11,034 bases of DNA from JBCCBI01 sp039034155 (lineage in GTDB: Bacteria; Deinococcota; Deinococci; Deinococcales; Trueperaceae). The position numbers were made by a program, and so were the translations under genes. This document shows positions 1-6,599 of the stretch, in pieces. The notes beneath the pieces are model-generated. The model was given only the letters and a program-made list of their open reading frames with translations, was not told the origin of the DNA and did not search any database. The stretch spans positions 1 through 11,034 of the forward strand of contig JBCCBI010000173.1 in NCBI GenBank assembly GCA_039034155.1, read 5' to 3'. How positions within the stretch are numbered: position 1 is the first letter of the stretch; every line of letters begins with the position of its first letter.

Positions 1-23
1 GGGTGATGCCTTTATCTATTTCT

Positions 24-99
<76 letters not shown>

Positions 100-124
100 T
101 TACTTCCACTAAACGCATGATTCA

Positions 125-144
125 TTTAAAATTTTAATTTTAAA
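125..144. repeat. A/T-only perfect palindrome between tRNA and epimerase stop
   Basis: Nine-base arms TTTAAAATT and AATTTTAAA are separated by TT. The palindrome overlaps the last codons and TAA stop of the minus-strand enzyme gene and lies 25 nt after the tRNA. It could help end convergent transcription, but it has no G-C pairs and no clean T-tract, so a terminator role is only a guess. Confidence 0.35.
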
Positions 145-1207
145 GTAAGCAATTTATGTTTTCTAATTGGCTTGTTAATAAATATCCATCTTGATACGTG
201 AAACTCGTTTCAATACTATCTTTATGGAGCTTGAGTGGAAAGCTTAACTCAGAAGGATAGGTAACCTTTTGATTGCTGGCGAGTACTGCTGCATGAAGTG
301 TGCCCAGACCACTACTTGCTTGTGAACCAATCATTACCTTTTTACCTGCCTGTCGTGCAAATTCTATCATTTTAAGAGATGTATAAACGCCAGTGCGTGC
401 TGGTTTAATGTTAAGGATATCGAATGTGTTGAGTGTGAGCTCACGCTCGAGCGCGGCGTATGTAAAACAAGCATCATCAGCTATAATGGGCAAGATATTT
501 GCTTCACGCAACCGCATACGTGTTTGAATATCCTGAATGGGGATAGGCTCCTCGATGTAAGCAATTCCTAAGTTAACAAGTGCATCGAGGTCGTGGGCAG
601 CAGTTTCAGCCTCTAGAAGTTCATTTGCATCAGCATAAAGTGTAATGTCATAGTCAGATAGTTCTTGTTGTAAAGCTTGAATGAGTACGCGGTCATGAGT
701 AGAATCGCGTCCGACTTTGATTTTGAAAACATACACGCCAGCTCGAGCAACCCTCAGTGCTTCCTGAATAGCACTCTCGATATCATCACTAATTCCTAAG
801 ATGTAACTAACTTCTATACGTGACCTAGAGCCACCAACGTGTTCAAGTAATGACTTACCTAATGTTTTGGCAGCGGCATCAGCAAGGGCTATATCAAGTG
901 CACCTTTGGCAGCATAATTGTTAGGTAGAGTCCATAAAATATCACTAATGGTGGGAACATCGGTACAGTCCACACCTATAAGTGTAGGCGCAAGCACATC
1001 AGCAATAATTGCCTCAATTGTCTTAACAGTTTCGCCATAAATAGTTGTGCGGACAGGCGCTTCAGCTATGCCTTGGTGACCACTAGCTGTTGTAACTTGA
1101 ACGAGCACGTGCTCGAGTTGACTTAAGTGTCCGTGTTTACCCCAACTCAAACTACCGCGAAGTGGCAGACGAAACGGGCGGGTTTCAATACCTGTGATTT
1201 GACTCAT
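140..1207 (-). CDS. Enolase-superfamily enzyme (dipeptide epimerase / muconate cycloisomerase type)
   Basis: A 355-residue protein of the mandelate racemase/muconate lactonizing enzyme group, which abstracts an alpha-proton next to a carboxylate with Mg2+ help. The N-terminal capping domain covers about residues 1-125 and the TIM barrel about 130-340. Visible catalytic landmarks are the KxK pair K162 and K164 (FKIKVGR), metal-ligand acids at D193 (YADAN), the EEP motif (219-221) and D244 (IADDA), and the opposite-face base K268 (NIKPARTG). The order and spacing are those of L-Ala-D/L-Glu-type dipeptide epimerases. The late segment SQASSGLGT (295-303) also resembles cycloisomerases, so the substrate is not settled; peptidoglycan-peptide recycling is one possibility. 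The ATG start overlaps the stop of the upstream P-loop gene as ATGA, so translation is probably coupled. The protein should be cytosolic. Confidence 0.88.
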   Translation of the reverse strand: MSQITGIETRPFRLPLRGSLSWGKHGHLSQLEHVLVQVTTASGHQGIAEAPVRTTIYGETVKTIEAIIADVLAPTLIGVDCTDVPTISDILWTLPNNYAAKGALDIALADAAAKTLGKSLLEHVGGSRSRIEVSYILGISDDIESAIQEALRVARAGVYVFKIKVGRDSTHDRVLIQALQQELSDYDITLYADANELLEAETAAHDLDALVNLGIAYIEEPIPIQDIQTRMRLREANILPIIADDACFTYAALERELTLNTFDILNIKPARTGVYTSLKMIEFARQAGKKVMIGSQASSGLGTLHAAVLASNQKVTYPSELSFPLKLHKDSIETSFTYQDGYLLTSQLENINCLL

Positions 1208-1956
1208 AAAGATGAGGCTGAAGATATGTGTATCCAGCCTGTGACGCGATTGATGACATGTTCAAGTTCAAGTTGACTTGTATCAATGTGTAATAAGCGA
1301 GAGCTGTTCAGGTTTTCACGTAAGTGTGTGAATGCCTCTTTAGCGTTGTAATTAAGGTGTTCACGCGTGATAATGCGCAATCCTGTGAGTAAGCTTTCTT
1401 CATTGTATCCAGCAGCCTCGAGCCGGGCGACTTCATAGAGGTCGAACACATCTGCCGCGCCTTCAATTGTTTGTAGGTTATTGATAAACGTATCATTTTC
1501 AAGGCGGGTGGCGCGGATGGTGTCAAAGGCATCTGCCCGAGTTGCTAAGCGTTTGAGTCGCTTTAGTGGAGGCGCGTCCAGTACAATGAAGCGGCTTTTC
1601 GGAAAGCGCTCGAGGCTGTAGCGAACCTCATCAAGACCGCGAATGTTGTCAAATATGTGGCGTTTGTCTGATGTGAGGTGCTGCTCGAGCAAGTATGCCT
1701 CAAGCGCGTGAACAACCCCTCCAGGGTACATTTCACGATACTGACGGGTGTAATCAAACCGCTCAAGGCGGTCGTGTACAGGTATAACAGACTTGCCGCT
1801 AGCGCGTTGGCAAGTGGGAATGATGATGGCGTCTGTAAGATCACGGCGATTAGGTAAAAGCTCGAGGTCGGGCAGTTGAGCTTGCACGCCAGTTAGGGTT
1901 GAACTTTTACCAACTCCGGTAAGACCAACCACAAAAATGAGACGGGCGTCGGTCAT
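1204..1956 (-). CDS. P-loop NTPase / kinase-like ATP-binding protein
   Basis: A 250-residue cytosolic protein with a clear N-terminal Walker A, GLTGVGKS (residues 11-18). Possible acidic Walker B-like strands are HIFDNIRG (around D103) and RFIVLDAPP (around D127). The basic run KRLKRLATR (132-140) could be a lid, as in small-molecule or nucleotide kinases. I do not recognise a named family; it may be an AAA-type or adenylate-kinase-like NTPase of unknown substrate. The ATG is preceded by GAGG about 10 nt upstream. It is the first gene of a two-gene operon: its TGA overlaps the ATG of the epimerase-like enzyme (ATGA), which suggests the two act together, for example with this protein phosphorylating or chaperoning something that the enzyme uses. 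That link is inference. A 20-codon ORF runs into its start codon (see findings). Confidence 0.85.
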   Translation of the reverse strand: MTDARLIFVVGLTGVGKSSTLTGVQAQLPDLELLPNRRDLTDAIIIPTCQRASGKSVIPVHDRLERFDYTRQYREMYPGGVVHALEAYLLEQHLTSDKRHIFDNIRGLDEVRYSLERFPKSRFIVLDAPPLKRLKRLATRADAFDTIRATRLENDTFINNLQTIEGAADVFDLYEVARLEAAGYNEESLLTGLRIITREHLNYNAKEAFTHLRENLNSSRLLHIDTSQLELEHVINRVTGWIHISSASSL

Positions 1957-2095
1957 AAACGACCAACCTCAATCACGATCACCTTAACTACCATCACCTC
2001 AACAAAGTCCACCATTAACGTAAAAGTTACCACACTAACCTACAAACGAGAAGTTTTTGGTTGGGGTTTGAGGTTTAACTGGGCATCATAAAAAG

Positions 2096-2302
2096 ATGTT
2101 GGACACTTGGTTAGATCATATTCCCACGGCTATAAACGTCACGCTGCGGAGGCAGCGGGTAAATATCCTAAAAGGGCGTTACCAAGGTGCAAAAGGCACC
2201 TTGGTTGGATATGTTGACGCGCCAAGGTCAACAGCTTGTATTGTGCGCTTAGATGACGGTAGAGACATTGCAATTAGAGCGCACGATGCAGATTTTTATT
2301 AA
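2096..2302 (+). CDS. Small KOW/SH3-barrel-like protein, function unknown
   Basis: A 68-residue predicted protein. Residues about 22-68 look like one small beta-barrel: RVNILKGRYQGAKGTLVGY, then IVRLDDGRDIAIRAHDADF. A strand followed by G-x-Y-x-G-x-x-G and an inverted-turn strand is typical of KOW motifs (NusG and ribosomal L24/L26 type), which bind RNA or protein. The N-terminal 21 residues are basic. ATG 2096 is the only standard start before the in-frame stop at 2069; TTG at the next codon is an alternative. No good Shine-Dalgarno sits at normal distance; a TTGGGG box (2061), a 17-nt spacer and CATCAT (2084) six nt before ATG would allow a leaderless transcript. It is transcribed divergently from the P-loop operon and ends 49 bp from the convergent hydrolase stop. 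The exact function is not recognised. Confidence 0.62.
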   Translation: MLDTWLDHIPTAINVTLRRQRVNILKGRYQGAKGTLVGYVDAPRSTACIVRLDDGRDIAIRAHDADFY

Positions 2303-2351
2303 TCCTCAAGGTCTGGTTAGATAATCAGTATTGACGTCTGACATTAAGAAT

Positions 2352-3860
2352 TTAAAACGCGTCCCTAGCACGAATGAGTTGATTGAGATCAGCAATGCGC
2401 TCGAGCCAACTCAGCGTAAGGGGTACAAGCAGACTGTCTTCAGCATAGAGCATATCTGTGTGCGTCCCTGGTGCAATATAAGTGACAATTGGTGCTCCAA
2501 AGCGCGTGTTGATATAGGCTGAAAACTCGTCCAAGCTAGGCATAAGCCCACGCTGTGCGCCAACGGCTAAGGTGACGATGGGAACCTCAGCAGTGGGTAC
2601 AAAGCTGTCGGTGTCATCTAGGGTAATGTCTAGCAGGACAATATCAAGTGCTAAGCGTAGCGGGAAGTACCACTCGCGCGAGCCTGTGTCTGGACTTAAA
2701 GTACTGGCAATGTAATCATCAATATTGGTGAGTTCACGTTTGGGATCGCCACGCTCCCATGAGACTTGCAAGGCGTCATCAGCTACACCACTGACGGTGC
2801 TCGAGTAAACTCCTGCGCCTCCCTCGAGCAAAACCGGTACAATATTGCCACTAAAGGTTGCGTCCACCGAGCGCCCCATAGAATTACTAAAAATAGGTGA
2901 GTAAGTGTAGTTATCATCGCCTTGGGTGCCAACATAGGCACGGTTGGTGATGGGAAAGTCGGCAAATGGCGATAAGTCCTTGGGATCAAAGCGGGCGAGG
3001 AGGAAGGCTACTTCGTCACGCCTACTTACTCTAGCAACATCTCGTAAAAACGGCGCGGCACTACCTGACTCGAGCTCCTCGCGGCTAGGCACAAGTTCAA
3101 TAGGCCCAAGCGAGATGTTGCTGGTAGGTCTACCAAACCCGCCGGTACGACCAAGGGCGCCATCTAGCAAAAAAAGCCCGTCAATAAACTGATAGCCAGG
3201 TACTATAAAGTTAGGATCATCGCTAAAGTCAAACGCACTGTACAAACTAACAATACTGCCGCCAAGCGAATGCCCACCAAGTACAACTGTATCCGTAATG
3301 CTGCGCGCGTGCCTGATGATGGCATGGAGGTCGTGTAGGTGAACGTCTATGCCCCAATAGCCTACAAAATCATAGTCCATAGGATCTAGAGGCATAAAGC
3401 CGCCCTCTTGACCAAAGTTTGTGATGTAGTAATCGTAGGCAAGTTGAGGGTTTCTACTTGCAAACGCGTCTGTAAATACCTGCCGGTCTTCAAGTAAGTT
3501 TGAACGGCGGTCCTGCGCCCAGACCTCGAGCCCAGGTTGAGCAGCAACCAGCTTGCGCGCATAGTTGTCAAACGTCATTGCGCCTGAAAGTAGTCCTGGC
3601 ACCAGCACCAGAATTTCATCGGGTTGTTGAGCGTCGGCATAGTAGCGCACAAAGGGGCTTTGATTGTACTGCGGTGGCGTGTGAGACTCCGGATACCCCG
3701 CCAGGGTGATGTAGCTTGTAAGCACGCGCTCGGGTTGAATGCGGTAGCTAACATCCGGCACAATTGGATCGCGCTTAAGCGTGGGGATAGGTAAACAAGA
3801 CGGCAAAAGCACAACGAGACACACGAGGCTGATAAGTTTTGAGGTAGCTTTTAACGTCAT
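2352..3860 (-). CDS. Alpha/beta-hydrolase lipoprotein (lipase/esterase-like)
   Basis: A 502-residue protein. The N-terminus has a positive start, a hydrophobic core (SLVCLVVLLP) and a lipobox-like LPSC with Cys22, so it is probably a lipid-anchored envelope protein; proline at -2 is unusual but tolerated. The strand and oxyanion-type segment LVLVPGLLSGAMTF lie near residues 84-97. The nucleophile elbow GHSLGG (196-201) places the catalytic serine at S198. H467 (APGTHTDM) is the likely catalytic histidine; the acid is not obvious. About 500 residues is long for this fold, and the 210-390 stretch is probably a lid or insert. The substrate is unknown; ester lipids or peptides are possible. There is no Shine-Dalgarno before the ATG, but TACACT lies six nt upstream, suggesting a leaderless transcript. 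It stands alone, convergent with the KOW-like gene. Confidence 0.87.
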   Translation of the reverse strand: MTLKATSKLISLVCLVVLLPSCLPIPTLKRDPIVPDVSYRIQPERVLTSYITLAGYPESHTPPQYNQSPFVRYYADAQQPDEILVLVPGLLSGAMTFDNYARKLVAAQPGLEVWAQDRRSNLLEDRQVFTDAFASRNPQLAYDYYITNFGQEGGFMPLDPMDYDFVGYWGIDVHLHDLHAIIRHARSITDTVVLGGHSLGGSIVSLYSAFDFSDDPNFIVPGYQFIDGLFLLDGALGRTGGFGRPTSNISLGPIELVPSREELESGSAAPFLRDVARVSRRDEVAFLLARFDPKDLSPFADFPITNRAYVGTQGDDNYTYSPIFSNSMGRSVDATFSGNIVPVLLEGGAGVYSSTVSGVADDALQVSWERGDPKRELTNIDDYIASTLSPDTGSREWYFPLRLALDIVLLDITLDDTDSFVPTAEVPIVTLAVGAQRGLMPSLDEFSAYINTRFGAPIVTYIAPGTHTDMLYAEDSLLVPLTLSWLERIADLNQLIRARDAF

Positions 3861-3890
3861 AAATGTAGTGTAGCAGACCTATGTCAAGCA
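3861..3890 (-). promoter_or_regulatory. Possible leaderless promoter of the hydrolase gene
   Basis: Read on the minus strand, TACACT (3867-3872) fits the TANNNT -10 form and is followed by six nt and the ATG at 3860. No purine-rich ribosome-binding site exists in between. A TTGACA hexamer (3882-3887) lies upstream, only 9 nt from TACACT, but 14 nt from the overlapping alternative TACATT (3862-3867). The leaderless arrangement, common in Deinococcota, is the reading I prefer; it rests on motif spacing only. Confidence 0.4.
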
Positions 3891-4156
3891 AAAATTGATG
3901 AGATGTGAAGGTCGTTACTAAACGCTGTGAGCCGAGATGCGCCTGAGATCTGCGCCTGTAAATTTATCCTCAAAGTATTTGGTACATATCAGTAGAGATG
4001 GCCTAGACAGCGGTTATAACTATATTTGTGTTGTCGAAACCCTCTGTGACAAAACAATTTAAGGTAGCTTCTATCAAGACATTGTCTTAACACATCATGA
4101 ACATTAGCTAAAAACGGTGAGGATAGAGCATGTTACAGATAGTTACGATGACGCCA
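3888..4156. other. Intergenic stretch, no gene seen
   Basis: About 270 bp between the hydrolase promoter and the NTF2-like gene. No ORF with convincing codon pattern or ribosome-binding site was found on either strand. It holds a short perfect palindrome, AAGACA-T-TGTCTT (4076-4088), that could be an operator half-site pair, and A/T-rich stretches such as TATAACTATATT near 4015. No clear terminator for the NTF2-like gene was seen. Confidence 0.5.
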
Positions 4157-4591
4157 TCAAGTTTCAACTGAGGTTGATAAGTCAAAGTACTCGCGCCAAG
4201 ATAAAATTCTGCCATCACTATTTAGCTCGGCAATGATGGCATCGGGTGTTGTGCCGGTGAGGCCGTCACTACGGCGGGTAATAGTCCAGTCCCACTCCAC
4301 AGCTAAACGTGTGCCATCTGCAGTTGCAAAGATATTTTTAATGTCAATAACAAGGTCGCAGTAGTCGCGGTGAAGTTTAGTCATTTCAGCAGCCAACTCG
4401 CTAATTTTCCATGCGCCTGCAGGGGAGACCAAAATACCTTCGGGGTGCCAATCGTCCAAGGCTAACTCGAGGTTATTTTGTTCCCAAGCTCGAGCTTGTC
4501 GTAATACCAGTTCACGTAACAACGTACTTGCGTCACTCTTCTGATTGGGTCGCGCAGTTTGGTAAGGAGTAACTTGCTGGGATTTGGTCAT
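4157..4591 (-). CDS. NTF2/SnoaL-like domain protein (DUF4440 type)
   Basis: A 144-residue protein of the cone-shaped NTF2-like fold, a family that holds small-molecule isomerases, ketosteroid-binding proteins and many uncharacterised stress proteins. Typical features are the amphipathic N-terminal helix (LLRELVLRQARAWEQNN), the early DDWHPEGILVSPAG strand, the central RLAVEWDWTI strand and the closing ILSWREYFD strand near the C-terminus. Catalytic residues vary in the family and none can be assigned. I chose the ATG at 4591 because GGAG lies five nt before it. A frame open to 4648 would begin inside the terminator hairpin of the ABC ATPase gene and has no ribosome-binding site. No dedicated promoter is obvious in the 20 nt between terminator and start, so expression may depend on read-through. 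Presumed cytosolic. Confidence 0.82.
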   Translation of the reverse strand: MTKSQQVTPYQTARPNQKSDASTLLRELVLRQARAWEQNNLELALDDWHPEGILVSPAGAWKISELAAEMTKLHRDYCDLVIDIKNIFATADGTRLAVEWDWTITRRSDGLTGTTPDAIIAELNSDGRILSWREYFDLSTSVET

Positions 4592-4611
4592 ACAACTCCA
4601 TTCGGGTAAAC

Positions 4612-4641
4612 AAAAAAACAAGCCACCCGTAGGTGACTTGT
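4612..4641 (-). terminator. Rho-independent terminator of the ABC ATPase gene
   Basis: On the minus strand, ACAAGTCACC pairs with GGTGGCTTGT (10 bp, one wobble) around a TACG loop, then comes TTTTTTT. C-UACG-G is a UNCG tetraloop, which is exceptionally stable. It starts 21 nt after the ABC ATPase stop and ends 20 nt before the NTF2-like start. Confidence 0.92.
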
Positions 4642-4662
4642 CAAACATCTAAATAAGCTTAA

Positions 4663-5766
4663 TTACTCGAAACGAATGTTACGCTCGTCTTCTAAGCCAA
4701 ACGCGTGCATTTTTTCACGGTCGGCAAGCAAGTCAACACTGTCACCAGCTTGTACGTGAGAGTGTGCGTCAATACGCGCAACCAAACTTTGGTCACCAGC
4801 AACAGACGCAATAATTACGGTTTCTGCACCCAAAGGCTCAACAACTTCCACGGTAGCTTTAATGACGTTATCGCCTTCTGGAATACTGGTGTTGCCGCGA
4901 ATACCAAGGTCCTCTGGACGAACGCCAAAGTATACCTTTTTGCCATTGTGAGCAGCTAGCTTACTGGTGAGTTCAGCATCTGGCACAACGTCGAAACTGC
5001 CGTCGGGACCTTTAACGTGCTCGCCGTCGACGTTCCCTACCAAGAAGTTCATTGCAGGTGACCCCATGAACCCACCAACAAACTTATTAACAGGTTTTTC
5101 GTAGAGGTTAATTGGCGTATCTACTTGTTGAACAAGTCCGTCTTTCATGACCACAATGCGCGTACCCATGGTCATAGCTTCCACTTGGTCGTGAGTCACG
5201 TAAACCGTAGTAACACCCAAACGGCGGTGCAATTTAGAAATAGACGCACGCATTTCTACGCGCAGTTTGGCGTCAAGGTTAGAAAGTGGCTCGTCCATGA
5301 GGAATACTTTTGGCTCACGAACAATGGCACGTCCAAGCGCGACCCGCTGACGTTGACCCCCAGAAAGTTCGCGGGGACGGCGCTGCAACAGGTGCTCAAT
5401 CTGTAAGATGCCAGCAGCTTCTTTGACCCGCTCAGCAATTTCGTTTTTAGGTGTTTTGCGTAGGCGCAAGCCAAACGACATATTTTGCTCAACGTTCATG
5501 TGGGGATAAAGCGCATAGTTTTGGAACACCATGGCAATGTCGCGGTCTTTAGGTGGCATGTCGTTCACAACGGTGTCACCAATGCGCAAGGTGCCGTCGG
5601 AGATTTCCTCGAGCCCAGCAATCATCCGTAAGGTTGTCGTTTTACCGCAACCAGACGGACCCACAAACACCATAAACTCTGAATCAGTAATATTGAGGTT
5701 GAAATCCTGTACAGCTGTCACATTACCAAATCGCTTGTACACGTGGTCAAGCACTACTTCTGCCAC
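4663..5766 (-). CDS. ugpC: MalK/UgpC/MsmX-type sugar ABC transporter ATP-binding subunit
   Basis: A 367-residue ATPase that powers import of carbohydrates (maltodextrins, glycerol-3-phosphate or other sugars) from the inner face of the membrane. The ABC domain (1-235) has Walker A GPSGCGKT (36-43), Q-loop Q82 (FQNY), signature LSGGQ (134-138), Walker B VFLMDEP (154-160), D-loop SNLD and switch H192. The C-terminal 235-367 region is the MalK-like OB/TOBE regulatory domain, with GVRPEDLGI at its core. Length and order match the CUT1 subfamily. The start is GTG, with a perfect AGGAGGT five nt upstream. No permease or binding protein lies nearby, as in bacteria that share one MsmX-like ATPase between several sugar transporters, so the substrate cannot be told. 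A strong terminator follows. Confidence 0.93.
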   Translation of the reverse strand: MAEVVLDHVYKRFGNVTAVQDFNLNITDSEFMVFVGPSGCGKTTTLRMIAGLEEISDGTLRIGDTVVNDMPPKDRDIAMVFQNYALYPHMNVEQNMSFGLRLRKTPKNEIAERVKEAAGILQIEHLLQRRPRELSGGQRQRVALGRAIVREPKVFLMDEPLSNLDAKLRVEMRASISKLHRRLGVTTVYVTHDQVEAMTMGTRIVVMKDGLVQQVDTPINLYEKPVNKFVGGFMGSPAMNFLVGNVDGEHVKGPDGSFDVVPDAELTSKLAAHNGKKVYFGVRPEDLGIRGNTSIPEGDNVIKATVEVVEPLGAETVIIASVAGDQSLVARIDAHSHVQAGDSVDLLADREKMHAFGLEDERNIRFE

Positions 5767-5798
5767 CGCAGACCTCCTAAAGTTTGGGAACTAGTCGT

Positions 5799-5827
5799 AT
5801 TGTAACGCTTGCTACCGGTAAATACAA
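5799..5827 (-). promoter_or_regulatory. Predicted sigma-70-type promoter of the ABC ATPase gene
   Basis: On the minus strand, TTGTAT (5822-5827), a 17-nt spacer and TACAAT (5799-5804; five of six consensus bases) lie 32 nt upstream of the GTG start. A transcript starting about seven nt after the -10 box would carry a short leader with the AGGAGGT ribosome-binding site. Confidence 0.55.
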
Positions 5828-6171
5828 AGACGAGGTACAAGCGGTACTTGCCTGACATGTTACTGCATAACAAGCACGGATCGAAACAATACGTTGATGA
5901 CATTCGCTAGGTCATTCATAGATGCCAAGTCATTCGTAAAATAGTTCACGTTGTCTTAATGATAGACACTGCAACTATACCGCGATTGTCTGCGTTGATG
6001 CAACTTTGCCATAGTACTGTTTAGTGACTATGAAGCCTCAGCCCGATATGTCTTTCATAAGGTATTAAGTGAGTTGTCACAAGCACGGAAACTAATGTTA
6101 GAGGATGCTGGCTTTTTAGCAGTTCCAGGATCGGCCCCACACACTGAGCGGGTCGATTTCTACTCCCTAGG

Positions 6172-6208
6172 TTCCACGAGTGACTGCCTGTGGCAGTCAC
6201 TCGTGGAA
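6172..6208. repeat. Perfect 17-bp inverted repeat with 3-nt loop
   Basis: TTCCACGAGTGACTGCC is followed by TGT and its exact reverse complement. There is no clean T-tract directly behind it on either strand; on the + strand a weak TATTTTGT follows after four nt. It may be an imperfect terminator or a hairpin in an RNA. Confidence 0.8.
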
Positions 6209-6400
6209 ATGCTATTTTGTAGTACATCTTGTTCAAAATCAAAGGTATTGTGGCACTGTTTGTTTCATACGCTGTGGCAAAACTCTGTATGCTCTAGATT
6301 GATGCTTTTGCCTAATCCCTAGGAGAGGTATGTACAACATACGCTCATCAAATATTGTAAAAATCTAAATCAAAAAAATATAGCTAATACTAAAGTGATG

Positions 6401-6442
6401 TTTTGATGTCGCTTTGTGGCATCAAAATCGCTCGTGAGAGCG
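6401..6442 (+). other. Two adjacent stem-loops
   Basis: TTTTGATG (6401-6408) pairs with CATCAAAA (6420-6427) across an 11-nt loop. It is followed at once by CGCTC-GTGA-GAGCG (6429-6442), whose GTGA loop is a GNRA tetraloop when read on the + strand. This orientation preference hints at an RNA on the + strand; no known RNA family is recognised. Confidence 0.45.
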
Positions 6443-6463
6443 CACCCTTAGACGATTCAGATT

Positions 6464-6492
6464 ATGACATCCAAGAGTCAATTTAGTATAAT
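6464..6492 (+). promoter_or_regulatory. Near-consensus + strand promoter facing the typA 3' end
   Basis: ATGACA (6464-6469; five of six), a 17-nt spacer and perfect TATAAT (6487-6492). Initiation would be near 6499. No protein gene lies downstream on this strand; the transcript would run antisense into the typA terminator. The region is A/T-rich, so chance resemblance is possible. Confidence 0.45.
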
Positions 6493-6533
6493 ATTTATTA
6501 TCATGATGCACGCCTAACGTTGAGGCATACACT

Positions 6534-6566
6534 AAAAAGACCCCGCCTTGATACGTGCAGGGTCTT
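6534..6566 (-). terminator. Rho-independent terminator of typA
   Basis: On the minus strand, AAGACCCTGC and GCGGGGTCTT form a 10-bp stem (one wobble) around a 10-nt loop, followed by further T residues (five in the run). It begins 33 nt after the typA stop. The same hairpin, read on the + strand, is followed by only a weak T-rich stretch. Confidence 0.9.
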
Positions 6567-6599
6567 GAATATTTAAATTTGGTGTGCAAACTAGATGGG

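Larger units (their letters stand above)
5828..6463. other. Long intergenic stretch with hairpins and a possible decayed ORF
   Basis: No intact gene is convincing here. A + strand frame is open from about 5999 to the TAG at 6322; its first half (SDYEASARYVFHKVLSEL and following residues to about 6170) looks protein-like, the rest does not. It has no good start or ribosome-binding site, so it may be a gene remnant. The stretch also holds a perfect 17-bp hairpin (6172-6208), a pair of adjacent stem-loops (6401-6442), and AGGAG before a 12-codon ORF (6330-6368). See findings. Confidence 0.45.

Noticed and set aside
2331..2522. + strand frame opposite the hydrolase C-terminus
   Set aside because: Antisense to the hydrolase; no ribosome-binding site and no recognisable domain.
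4076..4088. AAGACA-T-TGTCTT palindrome; a similar TTGTCTTAA occurs near 5952
   Set aside because: Too short and isolated to assign to a regulator; such palindromes are expected now and then in A/T-rich DNA.
4592..4648. N-terminal extension of the NTF2-like protein
   Set aside because: It would begin inside the ABC ATPase terminator hairpin; GGAG is placed for the ATG at 4591.
6166..6323. CCTAGG palindromes near 6166 and 6318 as ends of a mobile element
   Set aside because: Only six or seven bases are shared, there is no target duplication and no transposase between them.
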